NCBI GenBank assembly: GCA_900315485.1
Contig: OMZI01000008.1
Coordinates: 1-64,000, forward strand
Source of the DNA: an uncultured Eubacteriales bacterium
GTDB lineage: Bacteria; Bacillota; Clostridia; Peptostreptococcales; Anaerovoracaceae
Direction of reading: 5' to 3'
DNA length: 64,000 nt
Shown here: positions 1 through 6,936 of the stretch, one piece after another
Numbering within the stretch: position 1 is the stretch's first letter
Layout of the letters: each line of letters starts with the position of its first letter
Made by a program: the position numbers and the translations under genes
Notes under the pieces: generated by a model
What the model saw: the letters and a program-made list of their open reading frames with translations, nothing else
What the model was told of the DNA's origin: nothing
Databases searched by the model: none

Positions 1-2
1 AC

Positions 3-524
3 ACGCCGGTTGTTGTGGTTTATCGGTTTGGATATTACGGAGCTGCTTTCTTGCTTGGCTACTTTGTGTTTTCACATGATGAGGTAATTGCGACACTGAG
101 AAAAAATGTTGTATTGTTGCTTGTTCTTGGTGTAGGTGTTGGAACAGCCTTCTGCATCATGTACTTTGGTGACAACTATTCGGATGCTCCTATCAACAGA
201 TCGATCCTGTTTACAGCTTTCGGATGGTTGGCAAGCATGGCGATTCTTAGCGGTGCAGCAAAGTATGCTGATAAGCAAAACGCTTTTACGGTATGGATGA
301 GTAAAAATAATTTTGGATTATATGTATTTCATTACCTTGGGATATCAACAGTAGCCCTGCTTCTTGGAAAACCAGGTATTCTTCCGGCAGCTATGATTTA
401 TATTATCAGCTTGATTGCAGGTTTTGTGGTGGCATATGCCTTGAACGCCGTAATCTCAAGAATACCATTCTTCAGATGGGCGGTGCTCGGAATAAAGAAA
501 GAGAGAAAAAACGATGTTTCATGA
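3..524 (+). CDS. Acyltransferase family 3 membrane protein, C-terminal part (5' truncated by window)
   Basis: The reading frame is open to the left edge, so this is the C-terminal part of a larger protein; the in-frame GTG at 15 is not a convincing start. It has about four to five hydrophobic segments joined by short polar loops, and the stretch NNFGLYVFHYLGIS resembles the late membrane helices of acyltransferase-3 family proteins, which move acyl groups onto sugars or other envelope molecules at the cytoplasmic membrane. The basic tail (GIKKERKNDVS) would be cytosolic. The stop overlaps the next gene, an XRE-AbrB regulator, by 11 bases, so the two are probably co-transcribed. Base composition is visibly AT-richer than the core genes later in the window. 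The family call is fairly good; the substrate is unknown. Confidence 0.75.
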   Translation, partial: TPVVVVYRFGYYGAAFLLGYFVFSHDEVIATLRKNVVLLLVLGVGVGTAFCIMYFGDNYSDAPINRSILFTAFGWLASMAILSGAAKYADKQNAFTVWMSKNNFGLYVFHYLGISTVALLLGKPGILPAAMIYIISLIAGFVVAYALNAVISRIPFFRWAVLGIKKERKNDVS

Positions 525-942
525 CAATCTGATAACCCTTAGAAAACTGAAAAACATGACGCAGGAAGATATAGCTGATATAGTTGGCGTTTCCCGGCAG
601 TCTGTAGCAAAGTGGGAAACCGGAGAAACTGTTCCCGATTTGGAGAAGTGTAAAAAACTTGCGGAAATATTTGAAGTGTCGCTTGATGATCTGGCTAATT
701 ATGAATCGGAGGATAGCATGGGTATGCCGCTTCCACCAAAAGGGAAGCATCTCTTCGGAATGGTAACTGTAGGTGATAAAGGGCAGATTGTGATTCCTGC
801 TAAAGCAAGAAAGATTTTTGAGATTTCACCTGGAGATCAGTTGGTGGTACTTGGCGATGAAAGTCAAGGACTTGCTATCATGAAATCAGAAAGCATCTTA
901 GCCTTTGCCGATGCAGTCAGGAACGGAACAGTCGTACAGTAA
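514..942 (+). CDS. XRE-family helix-turn-helix / AbrB-domain fusion regulator
   Basis: A 142-residue cytosolic DNA-binding protein. Residues about 5-60 form an XRE/Cro helix-turn-helix (MTQEDIADIVGVSRQSVAKW, the classic 'SRQSVSKWE' recognition helix). Residues about 80-125 form an AbrB/MazE swapped-hairpin domain (TVGDKGQIVIPAKARKIFEI). The combination of two DNA-binding folds in one short protein is a known firmicute architecture, usually acting as a transition-state type or local regulator. The start lies within the end of the upstream acyltransferase gene; a purine-rich stretch (AAGAGAGAAA) precedes it. Its targets are unknown but the translational coupling suggests it controls its own operon. 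Confidence 0.85.
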   Translation: MFHDNLITLRKLKNMTQEDIADIVGVSRQSVAKWETGETVPDLEKCKKLAEIFEVSLDDLANYESEDSMGMPLPPKGKHLFGMVTVGDKGQIVIPAKARKIFEISPGDQLVVLGDESQGLAIMKSESILAFADAVRNGTVVQ

Positions 943-1008
943 CAAATAACGAGGCAATATCAACATAGTCGGCAACGAAGAATACAAGCCGGAAAAGTTA
1001 GCTGATCA

Positions 1009-1047
1009 ACAACTGGTGGAGAGTTTTCTCCCATCAGTTGTTTTTTT
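1009..1047 (+). terminator. Rho-independent terminator after the XRE-AbrB gene
   Basis: The inverted pair CAACTG / CAGTTG (1010-1015 and 1035-1040), extended inward by TGG-GAG-type pairing, is followed directly by a run of seven T residues. It closes the acyltransferase/XRE-AbrB unit. The stretch 950-1050 can be read in one frame as plausible protein, which may be a decayed remnant, but it has no start and no RBS. Confidence 0.8.
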
Positions 1048-1183
1048 ATAATGGACGAAAATGATACAATAAACATGACATATAGTTGTCGTGTTAGACT
1101 TGTTATGATGTGTAAGGAGCGCGGGACATTATCCGCAGGAATGCCGAAGAAACATTGAAAATTTACATGGAGAATTAACAGCT

Positions 1184-1822
1184 ATGGCATTTGATTTCAA
1201 GAAGGCATATAGAGAGTTCTATATGCCGAAGGGGACGCCTTCCATTGTGACTGTTCCGAAGATGAATTTTGTTGCGGTGCGTGGCAGCGGGGACCCAAAT
1301 GATGAAGATGGCGAATATAAACAGGCCATAGGTCTTCTATATGGGATTGCCTTTACGATTAAGATGAGTAAGAAGGGTGATCATCAGATCGAAGGATACT
1401 TCGATTATGTGGTGCCGCCACTTGAAGGATTCTGGTGGCAGGATGGCGTGATCGGCGTTGATTATTCCAATAAGGATTCTTTCCGGTGGATATCCGTCAT
1501 CCGCCTGCCTGACTTTGTAACGAAAGAAGATTTTGACTGGGCTGTCAACGAAGCCACGAAAAAGAAGAAACAGGATTTCTCAAAGGTGGAATTCTTTTCC
1601 TATGATGAAGGTCTGTGTGTTCAGTGTATGCATATCGGGTCTTATGATGATGAACCTGCCACAGTAGAAGCGATGCACAGATTTATGGAAGAGCAGGGAT
1701 ATGATCTTGATATCACGGATCAGAGATATCATCATGAGATTTATCTGAGTGATGCGCGGAAGGTTGCGCCGGAGAAGCTGAAGACAGTGATCCGTCATCC
1801 GATAAAAGTGAAGGAGAGTTGA
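1184..1822 (+). CDS. GyrI-like small-molecule-binding domain protein
   Basis: A 212-residue stand-alone GyrI-like protein (SOUL/GyrI fold, COG4832 type). Recognisable pieces are the N-terminal FDFKKAYREFYMPK and the segment NFVAVRGSGDPND, followed by a conserved LYGIAFTIKMSKK helix and a later EGFWWQDG turn. Members bind small hydrophobic or drug-like ligands; some have been shown to hydrolyse cyclopropanoid compounds, but no specific reaction is provable here. No DNA-binding domain is attached. It sits four bases upstream of the GNAT-YoaP gene and is likely co-expressed with it. The start follows AATTAACAGCT with only a weak RBS (TGGAGAA). Confidence 0.85.
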   Translation: MAFDFKKAYREFYMPKGTPSIVTVPKMNFVAVRGSGDPNDEDGEYKQAIGLLYGIAFTIKMSKKGDHQIEGYFDYVVPPLEGFWWQDGVIGVDYSNKDSFRWISVIRLPDFVTKEDFDWAVNEATKKKKQDFSKVEFFSYDEGLCVQCMHIGSYDDEPATVEAMHRFMEEQGYDLDITDQRYHHEIYLSDARKVAPEKLKTVIRHPIKVKES

Positions 1823-1826
1823 TCTT

Positions 1827-2573
1827 ATGGAGTATATAAGAGTTACAAAGGACAATCTGGAAAAAGAGCACATCTGCTGTGCCATTTCCAATAATAATGA
1901 TGTCCAGGTTTCATCGAAGAAGGCATGGCTGTATGACAGATTTGATGAGGGTCTTGTCTTCCTAAAGAGCGTGGAGCGGGGAAAGTGTTTTATTGAATAT
2001 ATCCCGGCTGAGAATGCATGGGTGCCGATCGATGCTGATGGTTATATGTATATTGATTGCCTGTGGGTGTCCGGATCCTTTAAGGGGCATGGATACTCTA
2101 CAGATCTACTGGATGCCTGTATCGAAGACAGTAAAGAAAAAGGGAAAAAAGGGTTGTGTATACTGGCGGCGGCTAAGAAGAAGCCTTTCCTTGCTGATCC
2201 CAAATTTCTGAAATATAAGGGCTTTACCGTATGCGATGAGGCGGACAATGGTATTCAATTGTGGTATTTGCCATTTGTGACGGATGCAGACAAGCCTCAT
2301 TTCAGGGAATGTGCAAAGCATCCACATATAGACGAAAAAGGATATGTGCTGTATTACACCAGCCAGTGTCCGTTCAATGCAAAATATGTTCCGGTTCTGG
2401 AACAGACAGCCAAAGAGAATGATATACCATTCCATGCTATCCATATCGAAAGCAGAGGAGAAGCGCAGAGTGCACCGACTCCGGTCACAAACTATGCACT
2501 GTTCCATAACGGAGAATACATTACGAATGAGCAGATGAACGACAAAAAGTTCCTTAAGCTCGTGAATGCATAG
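1827..2573 (+). CDS. yoaP: GNAT N-acetyltransferase with C-terminal YoaP-like domain
   Basis: A 248-residue cytosolic protein. The N-terminal two thirds is a GNAT fold (acetyl-CoA binding region near WVSGSFKGHGYSTDLLDACI, residues about 70-92, in place of the canonical Q/RxxGxG/A loop). The C-terminal third from about residue 165 is the YoaP-type domain, which begins with HIDEKGYVLYYTSQCPFNAK, a thioredoxin-like beginning with a single cysteine, and ends with EYITNEQMNDKKFLKLV. The architecture matches B. subtilis YoaP, whose substrate is not established. The RBS is AAGGAGAG just before the start, within the end of the GyrI-like gene. It is followed 9 bases later by the TfoX remnant. Confidence 0.85.
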   Translation: MEYIRVTKDNLEKEHICCAISNNNDVQVSSKKAWLYDRFDEGLVFLKSVERGKCFIEYIPAENAWVPIDADGYMYIDCLWVSGSFKGHGYSTDLLDACIEDSKEKGKKGLCILAAAKKKPFLADPKFLKYKGFTVCDEADNGIQLWYLPFVTDADKPHFRECAKHPHIDEKGYVLYYTSQCPFNAKYVPVLEQTAKENDIPFHAIHIESRGEAQSAPTPVTNYALFHNGEYITNEQMNDKKFLKLVNA

Positions 2574-2582
2574 GAGGCTAAC

Positions 2583-2770
2583 ATGGCATCAACAAAAGAA
2601 TATCTGGACTTTTACTGTCGGCCGTGAAGCTTATGCCGAAGGCCACTATGGAAATTCCATATGATGGAGCGAAGGAAATGATCCTGGCAGATGATATAGA
2701 TAACAGGGAATTTTTATGCAAGTTAGTCCGGAGCATGTGGGAAGAGCTGCCGGAAAAGAAAAAGAGATGA
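2583..2770 (+). pseudogene. Internally deleted TfoX N-terminal-domain (Sxy-like) gene
   Basis: An RBS (TAGGAGG) and ATG start a frame reading MASTKEYLDF and then stop at a TGA after four unrelated residues. In another frame the sequence resumes with AVKLMPKATMEIPYDGAKEM, then ILADDIDNREFLCKLV, and ends with WEELPEKKKR and a stop at 2768-2770. Both pieces match the beginning and the end of TfoX N-terminal domain proteins of about 105 residues; the roughly 35-40 central residues, including the RxMMGEY-type core of the family, are missing and the frame is shifted. This is a broken gene, not a short functional one. A 25-codon frame (2767-2844) overlapping its stop is unrecognised and probably meaningless. 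Confidence 0.8.
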
Positions 2771-2991
2771 CGGTAATTGTTATTTGCATGGAGACATGTT
2801 CTCGGAGCATATATAGTGAGATTCGAAAGATGATACAGGGATAATCAGAAGAGGGGTTAAGGTAAGAATTCCCGGATAGGCCATCATATAATCAACATAT
2901 AACGAATATACAGTCTTTACAGCAAAGGCGTTAAATGTTAAATATATGAGGCGGCTGTTTTTTTATGTCCGTTTCAGATAACAGGAGAAAG

Positions 2992-4320
2992 ATGAAGAAA
3001 GCAATTACTGTCATGTTACTTTTAATACTTGCGATATCCTCCGCCGGCTTTGAGGTGTCGGCGGCTTATGATGACCGCAGTGACTATCGTGAACATGACA
3101 AGCGTTTCCGCAATTCTCTTATTGTAGATGGTATCGACGTATCGTCTTATCAGGATGATGACATAGACTGGAAAGGCGCAAAAGCATCGGGAATAGATTT
3201 TGCTGTAATGCGGATTTCCGTTACGCTCAACAGATCGGGCAGCCTTGAGTCCGACAAATTGTTCAGGGAACATTTTAACAATGCGAGAAGAGCCGGGATG
3301 ATGTGCGGCGTCTACGTATTCTCCCAGGCAGTAAATACTGAGGAGGGCGCAAGGGAGGCAGAGTTTGCCATATCAAGACTGCAGAAGCTTGGAATAGGAC
3401 CTGAAGATCTCATGCTGCCTGTATATATGGACTATGAGTTCTTTAACAAGGGCGGAAGCAGACTCAGCGGGCTCTCAGAAGAGGATGCTGTAGCAGCTGC
3501 TAAGGCCTTTTGCAAAACTGTTAGGTCATACGGATATGATGCAGGGATATATGCAAATTCATATTTCTTCTCTAATTATCTGAATAATGGCCGGGACCTG
3601 CCTGAGAATACAGATTTCTGGATCGCTCAGTACAGCAGCTCGATAAACTCAGAATGCAGCTATACTAAATGGCAGTACAGCAGCTCGGCAAAGGTTGATA
3701 CTGATTCAGGATCAGCTGACAGAGTCGATATCAATTACTGGTATATCGATAAGGAGACTGAAGAATCTGCAATAAACATCTCCGGAAACACCTCTGCTGA
3801 CTATACAGGTGATCCGGTACTGCCTGAATTCGGGATCCATTACAAAGGCAAACATCTTGTAAAAGGCGTCGACTATATAGTCGGAGGCATAAGGAATATA
3901 GATATAGGATCGGAATCATATGCTTATATCAAAGGCATAGGAGATTACGAGGGTTACGCACTTGTGCCTGTCAATATCGAAAACGACATATATGAAAAGA
4001 TCAATCTTCCGGCAAAGGTCATCACCGGCACCAACCTGAAGGATACTGGTTATCTGGTATATTCCGATACAGGAAGGACAACAATAGGCATAATACCTGA
4101 GGGAACGACTGTTGGAGAGCTGCTGTCCGATATAGATATCTCAAGTGAGGACTACTATACAGGGGTCATAGACTCTCAGGGCAACCGCCTTGCAGAAAGG
4201 GAAAAAGTCAGTTTCAGCAATATGATAGGCGTATTCAGCTGCGAAGATGACACGCTTATCGGAACTGTTGATATAGAGACTGAAACCGAAAAAGGAATCA
4301 ACCATCTGAGACACAAGTGA
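2992..4320 (+). CDS. Secreted GH25 (lysozyme-like) glycoside hydrolase
   Basis: A 442-residue exported muramidase-type enzyme. The signal peptide (MKKAITVMLLLILAISSAGF, cleavage probably after EVSA) favours the ATG at 2992, which has AGGAG four bases upstream; the ATG at 2965 has no RBS. The GH25 catalytic domain spans about residues 43-265: GIDVSSYQ with Asp49, WKGAKASGIDFAVMR, and MDYEF with Asp147 and Glu149, the family's catalytic acidic pair. Residues about 270-335 look like a bacterial Ig-like module (a G..L..G.DY and G.GDYEG pattern), followed by an unassigned beta-rich tail. It would cut peptidoglycan glycan strands, for remodelling or against competitors. It is monocistronic, ending at a terminator. 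Confidence 0.88.
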   Translation: MKKAITVMLLLILAISSAGFEVSAAYDDRSDYREHDKRFRNSLIVDGIDVSSYQDDDIDWKGAKASGIDFAVMRISVTLNRSGSLESDKLFREHFNNARRAGMMCGVYVFSQAVNTEEGAREAEFAISRLQKLGIGPEDLMLPVYMDYEFFNKGGSRLSGLSEEDAVAAAKAFCKTVRSYGYDAGIYANSYFFSNYLNNGRDLPENTDFWIAQYSSSINSECSYTKWQYSSSAKVDTDSGSADRVDINYWYIDKETEESAINISGNTSADYTGDPVLPEFGIHYKGKHLVKGVDYIVGGIRNIDIGSESYAYIKGIGDYEGYALVPVNIENDIYEKINLPAKVITGTNLKDTGYLVYSDTGRTTIGIIPEGTTVGELLSDIDISSEDYYTGVIDSQGNRLAEREKVSFSNMIGVFSCEDDTLIGTVDIETETEKGINHLRHK

Positions 4321-4359
4321 AGAGCTGCAAAGATACAGATCGGGCTTTTCCCGGTGAAT

Positions 4360-4396
4360 GCAGCAGTATTTCTGAAAGAAGTGCTGCTGCTTTTTC
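4360..4396 (+). terminator. Rho-independent terminator after the GH25 gene
   Basis: GCAGCA (4360-4365) pairs with TGCTGC (4385-4390), followed immediately by TTTTT. It separates the lysozyme gene from the membrane XRE regulator. Confidence 0.75.
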
Positions 4397-4550
4397 TTCG
4401 CTCAGACCTTCTTCCGGTACCCGCTTTATGATGAATGCGGTTCTGTCAATTGTATTCCCCTGCAGCAATCGTTAAAATAATAAAGAAGAGCCAGTTGCAA
4501 CCACTGGTTGACAGATTGAAAAGCCTGATTGGTAGAGTGCAACCCGTAAA

Positions 4551-4567
4551 AACTGTAAATTACAGTT
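4551..4567. promoter_or_regulatory. Palindrome upstream of the membrane XRE gene (candidate operator)
   Basis: A perfect inverted repeat AACTGTAA-A-TTACAGTT lies 41 bases upstream of the XRE start. The heptamer GTTGCAA flanks it on the right (4565-4571) and recurs at 4494-4500 inside a second, looser dyad (CCAGT...ACTGG, 4491-4507). This is a typical arrangement for an autoregulated XRE promoter; binding is inferred, not shown. Confidence 0.5.
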
Positions 4568-4607
4568 GCAAGCCAGAAGGAAAGCACTTGAATCAGGAGG
4601 AACTGAA

Positions 4608-5597
4608 ATGATATTAGCAGACAAGATAATAGAAAACAGAAAGAAAAAAGGCTGGTCACAGGAAGAGCTGGCAGACAAGCTCGGCGTATCGAGACAGTCG
4701 GTATCCAAGTGGGAGGGAGCTCAGGCGGTTCCTGATATGAAGAAGATAGTTCTGATGTCTGAGATATTCGGCGTCAGCACGGACTATCTTCTGAGAGATG
4801 ATATAGTGATCGCGGACACGGATGAAACAGCACCGGTCGACAGAGGTCTCGAAGATACCGTAAGAAGTGTATCCATGGAAGACGCTTCTTCATTCCTTGA
4901 ACACAACGAGCGCGTTGCATCAAGGATTTCGACAGGCGTTATGATGTGCATACTGTCACCTGTTCTGCTCATAGTTGTGGCAGGGCTGGCTGAAGCGGGC
5001 TTCATTAGTCTCAGCGGCGCGGCTGCAGAGGCGGGCGGAACTGCGATTCTTATCATCATAGTTGCGATCGCTGTTGGCCTGTTTATCATGGAAGGAATGA
5101 GGGGCAAACCTTATGAATACCTCGACAATACAGCTATCGATACAGAGTACGGCGTCAGCGGGATGGTCAGGGAGCGCAGAGATGGTTATGCCGAGAAGCA
5201 CACCAGACTGCTGATCCTGGGAATCATGATGTGCATTATCGGTGCTGTGCCTATGCTGATCATGGAGATGACGAGGTATTCCAACAATACCGATCTGCTC
5301 CCTGTTATCGGAGTTGCCGCAATGCTGATCATAGTAGCGGCCGGTGTTAAACTGATCGTGCTGACATGTATAAGACAGGGAGGCTATGACAGGCTGCTTG
5401 AAGAAGGCGACTATACCAGACTCAACAAGAAAGCCGGCAAGTATGACGGAATTTACTGGGCCATCGCAACTACGATATATCTTGGGTGGAGCTTTGTGAC
5501 CATGAGATGGGAAATGACCTGGATAGTATGGCCGGTCGCAGGAGTTCTCTTCGCTGCATACAGAGAAGTAATGAAAGCTATTGTCAGATCAAGATAA
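4608..5597 (+). CDS. XRE-family regulator with C-terminal membrane domain
   Basis: A 329-residue protein. The start at 4608 is chosen because CAGGAGG lies 7 bases upstream; an upstream ATG at 4566 has none and sits in the palindromic control region. Residues 1-65 are an XRE helix-turn-helix (GWSQEELADKLGVSRQSVSK). A charged linker follows, and from about residue 105 there are five to six hydrophobic helices, e.g. ILIIIVAIAVGLFIMEGM and LGWSFVTMRWEMTWIVWPV. Membrane-anchored XRE proteins of this type are common in Clostridia and are thought to sense envelope state. The next gene starts 18 bases downstream, so an operon with the GNAT gene is likely. Confidence 0.82.
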   Translation: MILADKIIENRKKKGWSQEELADKLGVSRQSVSKWEGAQAVPDMKKIVLMSEIFGVSTDYLLRDDIVIADTDETAPVDRGLEDTVRSVSMEDASSFLEHNERVASRISTGVMMCILSPVLLIVVAGLAEAGFISLSGAAAEAGGTAILIIIVAIAVGLFIMEGMRGKPYEYLDNTAIDTEYGVSGMVRERRDGYAEKHTRLLILGIMMCIIGAVPMLIMEMTRYSNNTDLLPVIGVAAMLIIVAAGVKLIVLTCIRQGGYDRLLEEGDYTRLNKKAGKYDGIYWAIATTIYLGWSFVTMRWEMTWIVWPVAGVLFAAYREVMKAIVRSR

Positions 5598-5614
5598 AAA
5601 GGAGCAACTGCACA

Positions 5615-6334
5615 ATGGATCTGTCAGGATATGATGGAAAATATGTCCGCGTCAGGGATATATACGGAGAAACTATCTCAGGGCGCGCAGAATACGGCAG
5701 CCGTGAATTCCTGGAGTGCGAATGGGGAGGAAAAGAAGACGGCATTTTCATCGAGGATTTCATAATCTACAATTCACAGATCGGATCCATCGAAGAAATC
5801 GTACCGCATGGGACGGCCGAACTGTGGACAGAGAATCTGGTCCTGCGAAGATACCGCCCGGATGACGCTGAGCAGCTGTACAGATACTTCGGATCGGACC
5901 CTGATATGTATATGTACTCCGGATGGAATCCGTATGCGACTCCTGAAATGACGAAGGAGACCATTCAGCAGTTTATCAGCAGCTATGAGGATGAGCACTC
6001 ATACTCGTGGGTGATGGATGCTCATGGCGATGATGTTGTAGCCGGGACCATAGGAGCATATGACTACAGGGATGGACAGATAGAGGTTGGATTCAGCGTT
6101 GCAAAAGGCTGGCAGGGACGTGGCTTTGCAACTGAAGCCCTGATGAAAGTGCTTGAATACCTGACAGAAAACGAGGGTATATCCTGCGTAACTGCCTGGT
6201 GTGCTGCGGAGAATACCGCCTCGAAGAGAGTCCTGGAAAGATCCGGAATGAAACATGTACGCACTGAGGCGAGGGGTCTTGCAGTCGGTGACATGACATT
6301 TGATAAACTGATATATGAATACCGGAGACCTTAG
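5615..6334 (+). CDS. LSM-like domain / GNAT N-acetyltransferase fusion
   Basis: A 239-residue protein with its start at 5615, ten bases after AAAAGGAG; the longer frame beginning at 5486 lies inside the upstream gene. Residues about 1-65 look like an LSM-like small beta-barrel (YDGKYVRVRDIYGETISGRA ... FIEDFIIYNSQIGSIEEI). Residues about 75-235 are a GNAT domain of the RimJ/RimL type (ENLVLRRYRPDDAEQLYRYF; acetyl-CoA loop GWQGRGFATEAL; terminal NTASKRVLERSGM). The enzyme would acetylate an amine on a protein or small molecule. The N-terminal barrel is recurrent in clostridial GNATs, with unknown purpose. Confidence 0.82.
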   Translation: MDLSGYDGKYVRVRDIYGETISGRAEYGSREFLECEWGGKEDGIFIEDFIIYNSQIGSIEEIVPHGTAELWTENLVLRRYRPDDAEQLYRYFGSDPDMYMYSGWNPYATPEMTKETIQQFISSYEDEHSYSWVMDAHGDDVVAGTIGAYDYRDGQIEVGFSVAKGWQGRGFATEALMKVLEYLTENEGISCVTAWCAAENTASKRVLERSGMKHVRTEARGLAVGDMTFDKLIYEYRRP

Positions 6335-6364
6335 AGAGGTGACGGATAGCATATTAAAAAACAG

Positions 6365-6398
6365 CAGCCCTGTCCGGGATGATTACCGGACAGGGCTG
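6365..6398. terminator. Bidirectional terminator between converging genes
   Basis: A 13-bp perfect stem, CAGCCCTGTCCGG (6365-6377) with its complement at 6386-6398. On the minus strand it is followed by a strong T run (from AAAAAA at 6357-6362), so it is an excellent terminator for the small minus-strand gene; on the plus strand the T tract is short. Confidence 0.85.
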
Positions 6399-6466
6399 TT
6401 CTGTCATTGTCACTTGAGTATAGCTGTTCTATCAATGCCATTCATTAATGAATCACTGAAGACTCA

Positions 6467-6670
6467 TTATGCAGGAATGACTTCGAAGATGTTGTTGTCG
6501 GTCTCGTGGAAAGACTCAAGTCTGGTCATTATGCCTTTTACAGCTTTCTCGGAGTATGCCTTTGCCTCGTCTGCATCAAAGGTGTTGATGAAGCAGTGCT
6601 CTTTGTTTGAAAGAGCTGCGACATAGCCCGTTTCGTTGCTATACCTGTTAGTCCATTTGATCTTGACCAT
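6467..6670 (-). CDS. Small conserved-looking cytosolic protein of unknown function
   Basis: A 67-residue acidic protein. The start is placed at 6670 (MVKIKWTNRYSNETGYV) because AAAGGAGG ends ten bases upstream; the ATG three codons earlier sits right against the RBS. It has no membrane segment. It reads as a compact alpha/beta protein with an alternating hydrophobic pattern (KIKWTN, YVAALS, HCFINTF) and a Glu/Lys-rich helix. I do not recognise the family. It is transcribed opposite to the GNAT gene and ends before a strong terminator, which supports a real single-gene transcript. Confidence 0.65.
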   Translation of the reverse strand: MVKIKWTNRYSNETGYVAALSNKEHCFINTFDADEAKAYSEKAVKGIMTRLESFHETDNNIFEVIPA

Positions 6671-6936
6671 GATAGTCATACCTCCTTTCTGCTGATTTTA
6701 ATTTCCATATAAGCCCATATAAGGTTAAATATTTGGACCTTAAATACCATATTAGGACTTTCCATCCAAGAATTCAATGCCTTACGGCAATAAAAAAACA
6801 ACCTGACTGTCACATACGTGGCCGGAAGGGAGCGGATCAGCTAAACAGAGTTTAAGATAATACGGGCTCTCTGTGTGATACACTTTCGATATGTAAAGAA
6901 TACTTTACTTAGATGTTTTCGCAGGGAGGAAATCCT
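6671..6936. promoter_or_regulatory. Divergent AT-rich promoter region with dyads
   Basis: The gap between the small minus-strand gene and the carboxypeptidase gene is AT-rich and holds two dyads: AAGGT...ACCTT at 6721-6741, inside a larger CCATATAAGG / CCTTAAATA imperfect symmetry, and GTAAAG-AATA-CTTTAC at 6893-6908, 29 bases before the carboxypeptidase start. No clean -35/-10 pair could be assigned. Confidence 0.4.

Noticed and set aside
950-1050. Remnant coding frame after the XRE-AbrB gene
   Set aside because: One frame reads like protein (VGNEEYKPEKLADQ) but there is no start, no RBS, and it runs into the terminator; too short to assign.
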